Of a stretch of DNA of 41,550 bases, positions 1-8,123 are shown one piece after another; position 1 is the stretch's first letter; each line of letters starts with the position of its first letter. A program made the translations under genes and the position numbers. The stretch is from JBCBST01 sp039819115. GTDB taxonomy: Bacteria > Bacteroidota > Rhodothermia > Balneolales > Balneolaceae. The stretch spans positions 1 through 41,550 of the forward strand of contig JBCBST010000014.1 of the NCBI GenBank assembly GCA_039819115.1. The letters are read 5' to 3'. The notes under the pieces are model-generated. The model was given only the letters and a program-made list of their open reading frames with translations, was not told where the DNA came from and did no database searches.

Positions 1-47
1 GGTAAAAAGATGTGAAGTGGATACTATGAGGGAGGTAGAAAAGTATA

Positions 48-55
48 TATCTTTG
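48..55 (+). promoter_or_regulatory. -7 promoter box upstream of vapBC
   Basis: TATCTTTG matches the TAnnTTTG -7 consensus known for Bacteroidota sigma factors and lies 23 bp before the vapB start codon. I see no good -33 TTG at the usual distance. VapBC pairs usually bind their own promoter, but I see no clear operator here. Confidence 0.45.
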
Positions 56-78
56 TGATATACCAATGAATAAACGTT

Positions 79-327
79 ATGAAGACTGCAAAACTGTTTA
101 AAAATGGAAGAAGTCAGGCTGTTCGACTGCCTAAAGAGTTCAGATTTGAAGGTAACGAAGTGCGTATTCGGCGAGAAGGTGATGAAGTGATTTTATCCCC
201 GAATAAAGATAAAAACTGGGAAGATGTGTTCTTTGCTGCAAAAGAGTTTGACCCGGATTTCATTGAACACATTTCAGTCAGAGAACAGGGTGAGCATCAG
301 GAACGGGATTTTTTGGGCCTTCAATGA
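79..327 (+). CDS. vapB: VapB-type antitoxin (AbrB/SpoVT fold)
   Basis: An 82-residue antitoxin. The N-terminal half has the AbrB/SpoVT swapped-hairpin pattern: KLFKNGRSQAVRLPKEF (about 5-21), then alternating charged and hydrophobic residues (EVRIRREGDEVILSP). In the family this half dimerises and binds operator DNA, while the C-terminal tail wraps the toxin and blocks its active site. The tail here is acidic and aromatic (NWEDVFFAAKEFDPDF), as expected. The gene overlaps vapC by four bases (ATGA), a typical translationally coupled antitoxin-first operon. It probably represses its own promoter together with VapC. The family assignment is firm; the partner is clear from the overlap. Confidence 0.93.
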   Translation: MKTAKLFKNGRSQAVRLPKEFRFEGNEVRIRREGDEVILSPNKDKNWEDVFFAAKEFDPDFIEHISVREQGEHQERDFLGLQ

Positions 328-728
328 AAGCTTATTTACTGGATACCAACATTTGCATATACATTTTAAACCAACGACCCCAATCGGTTTTTGGCAGGTT
401 TAAAGAAGTGGACATTAATGAAGTGTATTTCTCCTCTTTGGTATTAGCCGAGTTACATTTTGGGGTTCAAAAGAGTAGAAGAATTGAACATAATTTGTCC
501 ACACTTAAAGCTTTTGTTTCTCCATTTGAGTTTCTCCAGTTTGATGAACCTTCAGCACGATGTTTTGGAGAGATTGAGCACGAGTTACAGAAATCAGGAG
601 AGTTAATTGGCCCGATGGATTTGTTGATAGCGAGCCAGGCCAAAGCTCACGGGCTCACATTAGTGACAAATAATGAAAAAGAGTTTGAACGTATTGAGGG
701 CCTGAATATCGAGAATTGGGTTTTGTAG
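324..728 (+). CDS. vapC: VapC-type PIN-domain ribonuclease toxin
   Basis: A 134-residue single-domain PIN nuclease. The acidic metal-binding residues of the family are visible: D7 in LLDTNICIY, E43 in LAELHFG, D99 in GPMDLLIAS, and the terminal TNNEKEF motif (about 115-121). VapC toxins cleave RNA, often initiator tRNA or the sarcin-ricin loop; the target here cannot be read from the sequence. All catalytic positions look intact, so the toxin should be active when free of VapB. The start codon overlaps the vapB stop. It is convergent with tonB, with only 13 bp between the stops and no obvious terminator. Confidence 0.95.
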   Translation: MKAYLLDTNICIYILNQRPQSVFGRFKEVDINEVYFSSLVLAELHFGVQKSRRIEHNLSTLKAFVSPFEFLQFDEPSARCFGEIEHELQKSGELIGPMDLLIASQAKAHGLTLVTNNEKEFERIEGLNIENWVL

Positions 729-741
729 GATTCTTAAATGC

Positions 742-1563
742 TCAATCAAACACAAACCGGAAGGTGATGGTACCCCATTGAGATTGTTGAGGCACGCCAC
801 CCGGAAGTCGTGAAAAACGCCAGGTTCTTAAGGTACGCATGACTTCCCGCTCCAACTCGGGGTTCATTTTACGAAGGGGAATGATCCGTCCAACGGTTCC
901 ATTCGGCCGCACTTCAAAACGAACCGAAATAACAGCCTCAGAATTAGAGTTATTGGTAGGCAGGGGTTGAACCATAGGTGCACGTTCGATATCGCCTTCC
1001 CACTTCAGCTCGTATGGTGCCGATTTTTCCTCATCGTTACCAGCGTCTTGGTCTGCATCCACATCGCCTTTTGCCCCTCGTTCATCTCCGCTTTCCGGAG
1101 CCCCTTCCTGAACCTCTTCATCCTTTTTTGCTTCAGGGGGAACGACGACTTCCTCCGGCTGTACTTCGGCCTGTTTCTGGTTGGGGTCAATTTTTGTGGT
1201 TTCAGGGGTTTGTACGGGATCTTCTTGTACATCCTCAACCTGGTCGGGCAAATCCACCGGCTTTGTTTCTTCTTCTGCTGTCTCCTGGGGTTTTTCCTCC
1301 GGTACAGGGGTTTCTTCCTTCACCTCTTCCGGTTCTGCTTCAGAAGGAGTGGGCCGTTTTGCTACTTCTTCATTCTTTTCTTCCGAAAACTCGGCCAGGG
1401 ATCCGGTTTGGAATTCCCCAAACTCCACCTCAATAAAAGAAGGACGGTTATTGCGATTCATATCGATGGTATACCATAACGAAAACGCAAGCAAGGCCAC
1501 GCCAAGCGTCAACGTTACCGTAAGGGCTCTTCCATCGTCTTTATTGAATCGGTTATCCGGCAT
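742..1563 (-). CDS. tonB: TonB-family energy transducer
   Basis: A 273-residue protein with TonB architecture. A short cytoplasmic N-terminus is followed by one transmembrane helix (about 12-32), then a long Pro/Glu/Lys-rich periplasmic linker (about 50-180). The C-terminal TonB domain (about 200-273) contains SVRFEVRPNGTVGRI and a final aromatic strand, TITFRFVFD. In the family the helix docks on ExbB/ExbD and the C-terminal domain pulls on an outer-membrane partner. It is the last gene of the packed run exbB-exbD-tonB (5 bp after exbD). The linker is unusually acidic where classical TonB is Pro-Lys rich, so a TolA-like role is also possible. It is probably dedicated to the barrel protein encoded four genes upstream. 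Confidence 0.85.
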   Translation of the reverse strand: MPDNRFNKDDGRALTVTLTLGVALLAFSLWYTIDMNRNNRPSFIEVEFGEFQTGSLAEFSEEKNEEVAKRPTPSEAEPEEVKEETPVPEEKPQETAEEETKPVDLPDQVEDVQEDPVQTPETTKIDPNQKQAEVQPEEVVVPPEAKKDEEVQEGAPESGDERGAKGDVDADQDAGNDEEKSAPYELKWEGDIERAPMVQPLPTNNSNSEAVISVRFEVRPNGTVGRIIPLRKMNPELEREVMRTLRTWRFSRLPGGVPQQSQWGTITFRFVFD

Positions 1564-1568
1564 GAATG

Positions 1569-1985
1569 CTATCTGACTCCCTGTTCGGTAGCCATCACTA
1601 GTTTAAGGTTAAGCGCTTTACCAATATTCATGACCCGTACGGCGTCATCTACCCGGGCGTCTTTATCGGCACGTAGTACTATCGTTCGAGCTGTCGAGTT
1701 ATTGCTCACCGAACGGATAGAAGTTGCCAGGGAGCCCGGTGCCGTAAGCTCCCCTTCTACATAAAACTGGCCCTCTTTGGTAATGGCCACAGAAATGGTC
1801 TGGGGCTCGTTCGTAGAGGCGCTTTCCGCTTTCGGTATGTTAACCTTTATCCCAAAATTAGTTACAAAGGACGACGTCAATAAAAAGAAAATAAGCAGCA
1901 GCAGCACAATATCGGTAAGCGACGATTGTGAAAACAACGAAAGGGGTGTCAGGCTTTTATCTCCTTTTCTAAAATCGCGCGCCAT
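1569..1985 (-). CDS. exbD: ExbD/TolR-family proton-channel subunit
   Basis: A 138-residue protein with one transmembrane helix (about 22-45). The helix carries the essential proton-path aspartate of the family (D25 in SLTDIVLLLLIFF). A periplasmic domain of about 90 residues follows (GIKVNIPKAES...TIVLRADKDARVDDAVRVM). ExbD/TolR sits inside the ExbB/TolQ pentamer and couples proton flow to movement of TonB/TolA. The start lies 2 bp after the exbB stop and the stop 5 bp before tonB, so the three should be made in step. ExbD and TolR cannot be told apart from sequence alone. I prefer ExbD because the third member is TonB-like. Confidence 0.92.
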   Translation of the reverse strand: MARDFRKGDKSLTPLSLFSQSSLTDIVLLLLIFFLLTSSFVTNFGIKVNIPKAESASTNEPQTISVAITKEGQFYVEGELTAPGSLATSIRSVSNNSTARTIVLRADKDARVDDAVRVMNIGKALNLKLVMATEQGVR

Positions 1986-1987
1986 AT

Positions 1988-2701
1988 TTATCCCTTTTTA
2001 GGTGCGGGGGAAGAAAGAAGATCCAGAAAATCAGCGGAAGCGTTTTCCAGTTCAAAAATAGTTCGGTTAATCTTTCCTAAAAGGAAATTGTAGAACCCAT
2101 AAGCGATCAATCCGACAATAAGTCCGGCCGCCGTCGTGATCAGTGCTTCCCAGATTCCACCGGCCAGTTCACTGGGGTTTACATTGCCCTGCAGGGATTG
2201 TATATCCATGAACGCCTCGATCATTCCGGTTACGGTACCTGTAAAACCCAACAGAGGGGCTACACCGGCGATGGTAGCCAGCCAGTTCATACGTTTTTCC
2301 AGAAAGAAGATTTCTTTCTTCCCGGCATTATCAATAGCGTCTTCAATATCACGCAGAGGGCGTCCTAATCGTTTAACACCTGCTTTTAGAATGCGAGCCA
2401 GGGGTTTGTCGAAATCATCGCAGTATGCCATGGCTTCCCGTTGATTCCCGGATTTCAGCATTTGCTCAATGGTGCTTAAAAACCGTTCTGATTCCAGTTT
2501 AGATCGGTTCAGTGCGCTCCATCGTTCTACGATTACGTAGATACCAAGGAAAAAGAGTAATAAAATCGGGATCATTAAAATCCCGCCTTCCACCATAAGG
2601 TCAAAAAAGGTTACGGTCTCTTCTTGAAAAGCTAATTCCAGTGAATCAGAAACGGCAAGACTATCTTGCAGTTGGATGAACAAATGCGTCATATAGACCA
2701 T
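1988..2701 (-). CDS. exbB: ExbB/TolQ/MotA-family proton channel
   Basis: A 237-residue MotA/TolQ/ExbB protein. There is one N-terminal transmembrane helix (about 38-60, ILMIPILLLFFLGIYVIVER) and a cytoplasmic helical stretch. A pair of helices in the conserved core follows: WLATIAGVAPLLGFTGTVTG (about 140-160) and the GGIWEALITTAAGLIVGLIAYGF region (about 182-205). The Gly/Thr-rich channel motifs are complete. It forms the pentameric inner-membrane channel with ExbD. Two in-frame start codons lie nine bases apart (2701 and 2692) and I cannot choose between them. The gene begins 3 bp after the HU-SPOR stop, which ties this motor to that protein. Confidence 0.92.
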   Translation of the reverse strand: MVYMTHLFIQLQDSLAVSDSLELAFQEETVTFFDLMVEGGILMIPILLLFFLGIYVIVERWSALNRSKLESERFLSTIEQMLKSGNQREAMAYCDDFDKPLARILKAGVKRLGRPLRDIEDAIDNAGKKEIFFLEKRMNWLATIAGVAPLLGFTGTVTGMIEAFMDIQSLQGNVNPSELAGGIWEALITTAAGLIVGLIAYGFYNFLLGKINRTIFELENASADFLDLLSSPAPKKG

Positions 2702-2704
2702 TGG

Positions 2705-4489
2705 TTATTGTATTTTCTTAATTAAGTAATCGTTTGAATAAGGTTCCGGAAGTTCTTCACCGGCGATAGCGGCATCTGCCTGGGTTCTGAACTGACCAAG
2801 GCCTACACGCCACAAGGTTCCGTATGTGGAAGAAGGTATACTGAACAGCAACGATCGATATCCTTCGTTTATTAGCTTCTGATGTACGGACCGGGCATTG
2901 GCTTCGTTGCTCAAGGAATAAATGATGATGGTATATCCGTCATTAGCCTCCGTATTCGGCACTCCGGTTAAGCCATATGCTTCCTGCGATGCAGGAACAT
3001 CCTGGTTGGCAGATGCGTCAACTACCGCAGTTTGTGTTTGCAATGTTACCGATGCCGTGGTGGCTGCGGGCACCACGTCTTCAGCTTCCGCATTGGAAGG
3101 AACAGGATCTGGTTCTGTTGATGCAGGTGAAGAGGTATTCTCGTCTGAAACAGGATCGGGTGTGGCCTGCACGGGAGGAGGAGTATTTGAGGCCGGTGCC
3201 TGCGTAACCTGAAGAGATGAATTGGGGGTAATACCCGGGATAGATACGATGCCAAAGAACCCGATTAAATAGGTTCCACCTGCCAGAATGACGAGTACAA
3301 GTACCACCCAAAGCAGTACAGGGGCAGATTGCTGATCAGAGCGGGAAGTTTTTTCTTTCTTTTTATCTACAGGGGGTTGTTCAACCGGAGCTGGCTCGGG
3401 TTCTTTCGATATCCCGGACGATACATTCTTGATTACGGGGAAAATATCCTCATCTTTTGGATCCAGGTCGATGTCTTCTTCAAGGGCCTTGCTCAACTGA
3501 TCCGGGTCGAATTCATCCAGGTCGTCCTGCTCATCTAAATCTGCAAAGGGGTCGTCAAACTCATCTCCGTCCTCATCCCTGGACAACTGTTCCAGCAGGT
3601 CATGTTCTTCATCTTCGTCCGTTTCCGGTTCTTCGGTGATGTCTTCAGGCAATCCGGGGTCTTCCACTTCGTCAACAGACTCCTCCATTACCTCCTGTTC
3701 CTCTTCTTCATCGAGAATGTCATCATGCTCGGGAAGAATCTGATCCACTAGTTCTTCGGCTTCCTCTTCAGCTATTAAATCTTCGAGCAAAGAATTAGTC
3801 TGAGCTTCTTCCACCGGATCTTCCGTAGCGTCTTCCAGTTCTACCGACTGGCTTTCCTCATCTTCCAGTGCCATTAGCGACGATAACTCATCAGCAAGGT
3901 CTTCCTCTGTATCAGAGCCACTCGTCTCAAAGATTTCGTCACCGATCCAGTCAATATCGGATTCTTCCGTATCGGATTCAGGGGTAGGTTCCGGTTGATC
4001 CTCACCCAAAAGACTGGATACCAGGAACTCAGCATCCCGTTTGTCTTTTTCCAGTTCTTTAATTCCCCATACTTCGGGTCCCGGTTTTTCGGGATCCTGC
4101 TCTTCTTCCTGAAGCTGGTTTACGATATCCTCTACGGTTTCCGGGGCATCTTCAACCAAAGTATCAGGCTCCACGATATCATCTAAAATACCGGAAATCT
4201 GCAGCTCTTCATCCGCTTCGTTCACTTCAGAAGCTGGTTCTAACTCGATGGGCTCCATGCCCACATATTTGTAGTTTACTTCGGTCTCCAGGTTAGAATC
4301 GGGTAGAAAAATAGTATTCGAGCCCAGTCTGCTCAGTACACCAAAGTTTTCAATTTCGTAGGAATCCCCTTCGTCCAGCGCCTTATTGATTTCTTTGATC
4401 AGGGTTTTCAGCTGCTTTTTTACCTTGGGAGCCTCTTTGCCCAAGGCTTCGGCAAGCAGGTTTATAAACTGTTCATTTGATACGTGCAT
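2705..4489 (-). CDS. HU-domain / acidic linker / TM / SPOR-domain membrane protein
   Basis: A 594-residue protein of unusual build. Residues 1-80 resemble a bacterial HU/CCDC81-type DNA-binding-like fold (NEQFINLLAEALG, then SYEIENFGVLSRLGSN). Residues 85-350 are an extremely Asp/Glu-rich, probably disordered linker. A basic patch (KKKEKTSR) precedes a single transmembrane helix (about 389-415). A Pro/Ser/Thr-rich periplasmic stretch leads to a C-terminal SPOR domain (about 517-594, DGYTIIIYSLSNEANA...YGTLWRVGLGQF). SPOR domains bind denuded septal peptidoglycan, so this protein probably goes to the division site with the HU part in the cytoplasm. HU-SPOR proteins exist in Bacteroidota, but their job is not established to my knowledge. 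It sits between a small HU-like gene and exbB with 2-3 bp gaps. Confidence 0.82.
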   Translation of the reverse strand: MHVSNEQFINLLAEALGKEAPKVKKQLKTLIKEINKALDEGDSYEIENFGVLSRLGSNTIFLPDSNLETEVNYKYVGMEPIELEPASEVNEADEELQISGILDDIVEPDTLVEDAPETVEDIVNQLQEEEQDPEKPGPEVWGIKELEKDKRDAEFLVSSLLGEDQPEPTPESDTEESDIDWIGDEIFETSGSDTEEDLADELSSLMALEDEESQSVELEDATEDPVEEAQTNSLLEDLIAEEEAEELVDQILPEHDDILDEEEEQEVMEESVDEVEDPGLPEDITEEPETDEDEEHDLLEQLSRDEDGDEFDDPFADLDEQDDLDEFDPDQLSKALEEDIDLDPKDEDIFPVIKNVSSGISKEPEPAPVEQPPVDKKKEKTSRSDQQSAPVLLWVVLVLVILAGGTYLIGFFGIVSIPGITPNSSLQVTQAPASNTPPPVQATPDPVSDENTSSPASTEPDPVPSNAEAEDVVPAATTASVTLQTQTAVVDASANQDVPASQEAYGLTGVPNTEANDGYTIIIYSLSNEANARSVHQKLINEGYRSLLFSIPSSTYGTLWRVGLGQFRTQADAAIAGEELPEPYSNDYLIKKIQ

Positions 4490-4491
4490 GG

Positions 4492-4692
4492 TTAACCCTT
4501 TTTCTCTGCTGAAAACTCGATGGTATCGCTTGGGGGCAACATTACCGTGGTACCATTGGCCAGCCGGTCCTGGCGTTGGGTATTATGTTGCGCCTTAAAT
4601 ACTCCTAATCCCTCTATTTCTACCGAGTTTTTCATTATGATTTGATCTCTGATCAGTGTGCCAAAAGCCTCTACGAATTCCTTACTCATCAT
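4492..4692 (-). CDS. small HU/IHF-like protein
   Basis: A 66-residue protein that resembles the first half of an HU/CCDC81-type domain: a helical start (KEFVEAFGTLIRDQIIM), then SVEIEGLGVFKAQHN, which parallels YEIENFGVLSRLGSN in the next gene. A basic polar stretch and a beta-like end (TVMLPPSDTIEFSAEKKG) follow. It lacks the long DNA-binding arm of true HU (about 90 residues), so DNA binding is uncertain. It could instead pair with the HU part of the SPOR protein encoded 2 bp downstream. The start codon abuts the stop codon of the barrel gene. Two adjacent Met codons make either a possible start. Confidence 0.68.
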   Translation of the reverse strand: MMSKEFVEAFGTLIRDQIIMKNSVEIEGLGVFKAQHNTQRQDRLANGTTVMLPPSDTIEFSAEKKG

Positions 4693-6405
4693 TTAAAATT
4701 TAAGGGTTAATCCTCCGAAAAGTTGGAAGGGGCGTTCCTCAAATCCCTGCCAAACCTGATATTCCTGACCTAAAATATTCAATACTTTTGCGAAAACCCC
4801 AATCCGGTTATTGATTTTATACTCGGCTTCGGCATTTACTAACAGAAAAGCATCCAGATTGGTGTTCCTGTTCGTGGGGCGTTGCCCCAGATATTCAACC
4901 CACGAAGTAAGGGTAAACGATCGCTTTGGGCTATATCGAGCGGTTGCTTCAAGACCAAATTCTTCCTCAAAAGGAATGGCACCACCGGCGCTAAACCTTG
5001 GGCTTCGGGCATACAATTTACCGTCTATGGATAGCTGGTTGGGAACCACATGATATACGGTGCCTGTAAACACTTCAAATACGGTAGCGTCGGCAAAGTT
5101 TAGCGTGAAAGAAGTGGAAGATGTCAATCCACCCGCTGAGCTTTGAAAGGTGGCGTTATAAAACGCATAATCGCGTATGAATTGATACTGCACACCTCCA
5201 AAAAGCTCCATACGCTTAGCAGGCTTAACAGAAAGCATAGCATGAGCTCCAAGTTCGTACTGGTGCTGTAGCTGTATACCGGTGGTCAAAAAACGGTTAA
5301 TCAGGTGGTGATCCTGAACAGATTGAATGGAGGGTGAGCCATAAACGGAACCGGAAAGCTGTAAGCGATCCTTTAGCTGGTGGGTGATCGATACTTTTGG
5401 AGCCAGATATACCCTGGAAGAGTTAGGGTCGCTCATAAAGGCAACTTCTCCGGTACCTTCAACCCTGGTTCCGCCCTCCAGAATGCGTTGATACCGCAAT
5501 CCACCTCTGGCATCCAACCAGGTGTTACTGCCAAGTACGTTGGAATCGTAACTTCCCCCACGAACGGCTCCAAGAGTTTCTATGACTTCCTGCACCTGGT
5601 TACCGGCCCATTTTTTAGAAGCATTAAAAGAGAAAACGGCTTCGTTTGTTTCTCCCTGTGTTGGGAAGATGTCGGTATCCAGAGAACTAAGCCATACGTT
5701 AGCACCAGCGTGTACCTGTATCCCTTCCACGGCATTCTTAAAGCTGGAGTACGAACCCATTACGCCAAACCCGTTGTACTCTTTGCGCGGAGCGTCGATA
5801 GCAGAGACTGCTCCTCCCTGAGACTGCACGCCGAGGTAGTTAAAATCGCTGGTTGCCGTTGCAGCTACAGATAAGCGCTCCTTGCTGCTTAAGGCTGTTT
5901 GCCACTGCCCGTTTGCGGTAAATGTTCTGAAGCTGCTGTTCTGATCCAGGTGATCGCCTGAAGAACGGTAATCCACGGCCCCTGCTACAGAACTGGAATT
6001 GGAAAGCTGGTGAAAGGCATACGCATCAACTGTGGGAGCAATAAAGCTACCTAAACCAGCCTGTATATATCCTCTTGTGCGATCGGGTGCATATAACAAG
6101 GTGCGTTCCGGTGGAGCTGGCCGATCCAGTTGTGTAACTGAAATATTGGCTACGGCTTCATCCAGCGGTTCAAGATAGGGCAGGCGGTTAGGGTCAATCC
6201 GGTACACACGGGGTTTTGGATTAAATCCAAGGATGGGTTGCCGGCGAAGGCCAGGAAAAGATGCTCTGAATTCGCTACGTATTTCAATGTCCTGGGGGTT
6301 TATTTCGGGGAGCAGGCTGTTATCGGGGTTTGCTGTTTGGGCAAACACACCGTGTGAGGCACTCAATACGACAAAACAAGTAAATAGGAAGCGGAAACGA
6401 CGCAT
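4693..6405 (-). CDS. TonB-receptor-like outer-membrane beta-barrel without a plug domain
   Basis: A 570-residue protein with a signal peptide (MRRFRFLFTCFVVLSASHGVFAQ). I chose the start at 6405 because it gives this signal directly; an upstream in-frame Met at 6474 would add 23 residues in front. After about 100 residues with a short Pro-rich segment come many alternating amphipathic strands. The protein ends in a C-terminal Phe (FQLFGGLTLKF), the beta-signal read by the BAM complex. The last third resembles TonB-dependent receptor barrels (RYSPKRSFTLTSWVEYLGQRP, then LFGGLTLKF). I see no plug domain of about 120 residues and no carboxypeptidase-like domain. Its gene abuts the HU-like gene and sits upstream of exbB/exbD/tonB. 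The substrate is unknown. Confidence 0.72.
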   Translation of the reverse strand: MRRFRFLFTCFVVLSASHGVFAQTANPDNSLLPEINPQDIEIRSEFRASFPGLRRQPILGFNPKPRVYRIDPNRLPYLEPLDEAVANISVTQLDRPAPPERTLLYAPDRTRGYIQAGLGSFIAPTVDAYAFHQLSNSSSVAGAVDYRSSGDHLDQNSSFRTFTANGQWQTALSSKERLSVAATATSDFNYLGVQSQGGAVSAIDAPRKEYNGFGVMGSYSSFKNAVEGIQVHAGANVWLSSLDTDIFPTQGETNEAVFSFNASKKWAGNQVQEVIETLGAVRGGSYDSNVLGSNTWLDARGGLRYQRILEGGTRVEGTGEVAFMSDPNSSRVYLAPKVSITHQLKDRLQLSGSVYGSPSIQSVQDHHLINRFLTTGIQLQHQYELGAHAMLSVKPAKRMELFGGVQYQFIRDYAFYNATFQSSAGGLTSSTSFTLNFADATVFEVFTGTVYHVVPNQLSIDGKLYARSPRFSAGGAIPFEEEFGLEATARYSPKRSFTLTSWVEYLGQRPTNRNTNLDAFLLVNAEAEYKINNRIGVFAKVLNILGQEYQVWQGFEERPFQLFGGLTLKF

Positions 6406-6480
6406 GAACAAGCAAATGGGATTGGTGGAATGTACAAAAAAAGAGGAAACGATAACTTCTCTGACCCTACACAATTACAC

Positions 6481-7515
6481 TCAGGAGCGGGCTTCAGGTT
6501 CCAGTGCTGCCGCCTCTCTCCCCAGGTTCAGATATTTTTCTATGGAAAGAAAAACAGGCGTGCTCAGCACGATCACAACCAGGCTCGCGGCATGTGCAAT
6601 AGTGGCGTAAGCCAAACCAATTTCCTCCGGTACGGCATAGAGTATCAGTAAGGCTTTTGTAACAAACAAATGGTAGCTCCCAACACCACCAGGTGTTGGG
6701 ATACTGATTCCGACAGCAGATACCATCGTAAGAACCAGTGCATCAATGATCGAAAGATCAAACTCAGTATGAAGATCAAACATCCAGAACGGGATGTAGG
6801 TCATGATCACGTACGCAACCCAAATTAACAGGGTATGCATAACAAACAGTGGCCAGTTTTTTAGTTGCCGAATCGAAAGGATACCCTGAACAAAGGGAAT
6901 AGCAATGCCTTTTACTCTTTCCAAAAATGATTGTACGGGAGACCACTTAAGGAGCATGGGAAGGGTAAACCAGGCCGCAGCAGCCATCAAAAAAACGGCA
7001 AATCCGAAAAACACCAATCCCTTTATGATTGAGGTAATGGTTTCCTGATCCGAAAAATCGATCCCAAACAACCGATTCAGTATATCGGCATCTGAGATAA
7101 CGAAAAAACCAACAAACGTCATCAGAATAAGTAAAGACGCGAGATCGATAACGCGCTCTAAGACAATGGTGCCGATGAGTTTACTATTGCTCTCTTTGAT
7201 TTGGCGAGCCACATATACCGGGCGCGTAATTTCGCCCAGGCGGGGTACAGGAATATTGGAGAGGTACCCAAACATAACACCGGTGAAGAGGGTAAACCGG
7301 GCCGGGATAACAGGCGCTCCTGCAAAAAGCATTCGCCAGCGTTCAGCTCTCAGATAATGGGCGAACAGGGTTAATCCAAAAAACGGAGCAATCCAGCCAA
7401 AGCTCATTCCTTTTGCTGCATTCAGTACATTTTGCAGGTCAACTTCTTTGAAGGCAAACCACATCAACACTGCTGCAATTGCAATGCTGATGGCGATTTT
7501 CACCGGTTGATTCAC
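6481..7515 (-). CDS. Flippase-like integral membrane protein (LPG synthase TM domain / UPF0104)
   Basis: A 344-residue polytopic protein with about eight hydrophobic helices. It has the hallmarks of the lysylphosphatidylglycerol-synthase transmembrane domain / AglD family: RAERWRMLFAG, GYLSNIPVPRLGEITRPVYV (about 90-110), and VSAVGISIPTPGGVGSYH near residue 270. There is no C-terminal aminoacyl-transfer domain, so it is the stand-alone flippase-like form. Members are thought to move or modify lipid-linked molecules, but the substrate here is unknown. It starts with GTG, overlapping the lolA stop (GTGA), so translation is probably coupled. A 75-bp gap follows before the barrel gene, the only place in the block where a promoter could easily sit. 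Confidence 0.86.
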   Translation of the reverse strand: MNQPVKIAISIAIAAVLMWFAFKEVDLQNVLNAAKGMSFGWIAPFFGLTLFAHYLRAERWRMLFAGAPVIPARFTLFTGVMFGYLSNIPVPRLGEITRPVYVARQIKESNSKLIGTIVLERVIDLASLLILMTFVGFFVISDADILNRLFGIDFSDQETITSIIKGLVFFGFAVFLMAAAAWFTLPMLLKWSPVQSFLERVKGIAIPFVQGILSIRQLKNWPLFVMHTLLIWVAYVIMTYIPFWMFDLHTEFDLSIIDALVLTMVSAVGISIPTPGGVGSYHLFVTKALLILYAVPEEIGLAYATIAHAASLVVIVLSTPVFLSIEKYLNLGREAAALEPEARS

Positions 7516-8123
7516 TCGAACCTCATGTCTATGATTTCAGCATCGTCGGGAAAATCAAGCTCAAAGCTCGCCGGATTACGGGGTTTATATCCTCCGGCAG
7601 AAAAACGGGTAGAGATCTCATTTTCAGAGCTGTCTATCGCAATAATCAACAATGGCCTTAAGACCTGATCCACCCAGATTTCCACCTGGGTATACTCCGC
7701 AAAATCGTCGGTGGAGGTTAGGATGATGGTGGTGGTGCCATCATCGTTTTTCTTTTCTGTGAGTTGATAGGTGGAATCAACACCACTCAGAAACCGGGAA
7801 GGTCCAAAAGAGTCGTCTTCGGGTTCATAAGGGCTTATAATAAGCCGGTTCCTGGCTTCCTCATACGCTTTGGACAGCTTTCCATCTACAACAATAACCT
7901 GGGCATCGGTTTCTAACCGATAACCAACAGAATCAATAACCAGGGTACCTGAATTTTCCTGTACCTCACCCGTGTAGGAGTCAATGAACTGGTGTTCGAA
8001 CCTGGATTCGTACATCTGTCCCTGTGCAAACTTATCTTTAATCTGTTCGAAAACGGAAGACTGTGCGTGTGCCTGAAACGAGGCAAAGATCACGATGCAA
8101 ATCAGCAACAACCCGTTACGCAT
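7512..8123 (-). CDS. lolA: Outer-membrane lipoprotein carrier LolA-like protein
   Basis: A 203-residue exported protein. I chose the start at 8123 because it gives a clean signal peptide (MRNGLLLICIVIFASFQAHAQ) and overlaps the ftsK stop by eight bases. A longer frame open to 8219 would put 32 charged residues in front. The mature part has the LolA/LppX half-barrel pattern: alternating strands such as FEHQFIDSYTGEVQENSGTL and YRLETDAQVIVVDGK, and a terminal PDDAEIIDMRF. LolA carries lipoproteins across the periplasm from LolCDE. The position directly after ftsK matches the ftsK-lolA order seen in many bacteria and supports the call. Confidence 0.88.
   Translation of the reverse strand: MRNGLLLICIVIFASFQAHAQSSVFEQIKDKFAQGQMYESRFEHQFIDSYTGEVQENSGTLVIDSVGYRLETDAQVIVVDGKLSKAYEEARNRLIISPYEPEDDSFGPSRFLSGVDSTYQLTEKKNDDGTTTIILTSTDDFAEYTQVEIWVDQVLRPLLIIAIDSSENEISTRFSAGGYKPRNPASFELDFPDDAEIIDMRFE

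Noticed and set aside
967..1576. Plus-strand open frames of 130-170 codons opposite tonB
   Set aside because: They are antisense to the Pro/Glu-rich linker of TonB; biased codons remove stops on the other strand. No sensible protein features.
2922..3312. Open frames on both strands within the HU-SPOR gene
   Set aside because: Low-complexity Ser/Ala/Pro coding sequence yields long shadow frames; the HU-TM-SPOR frame explains the whole region.
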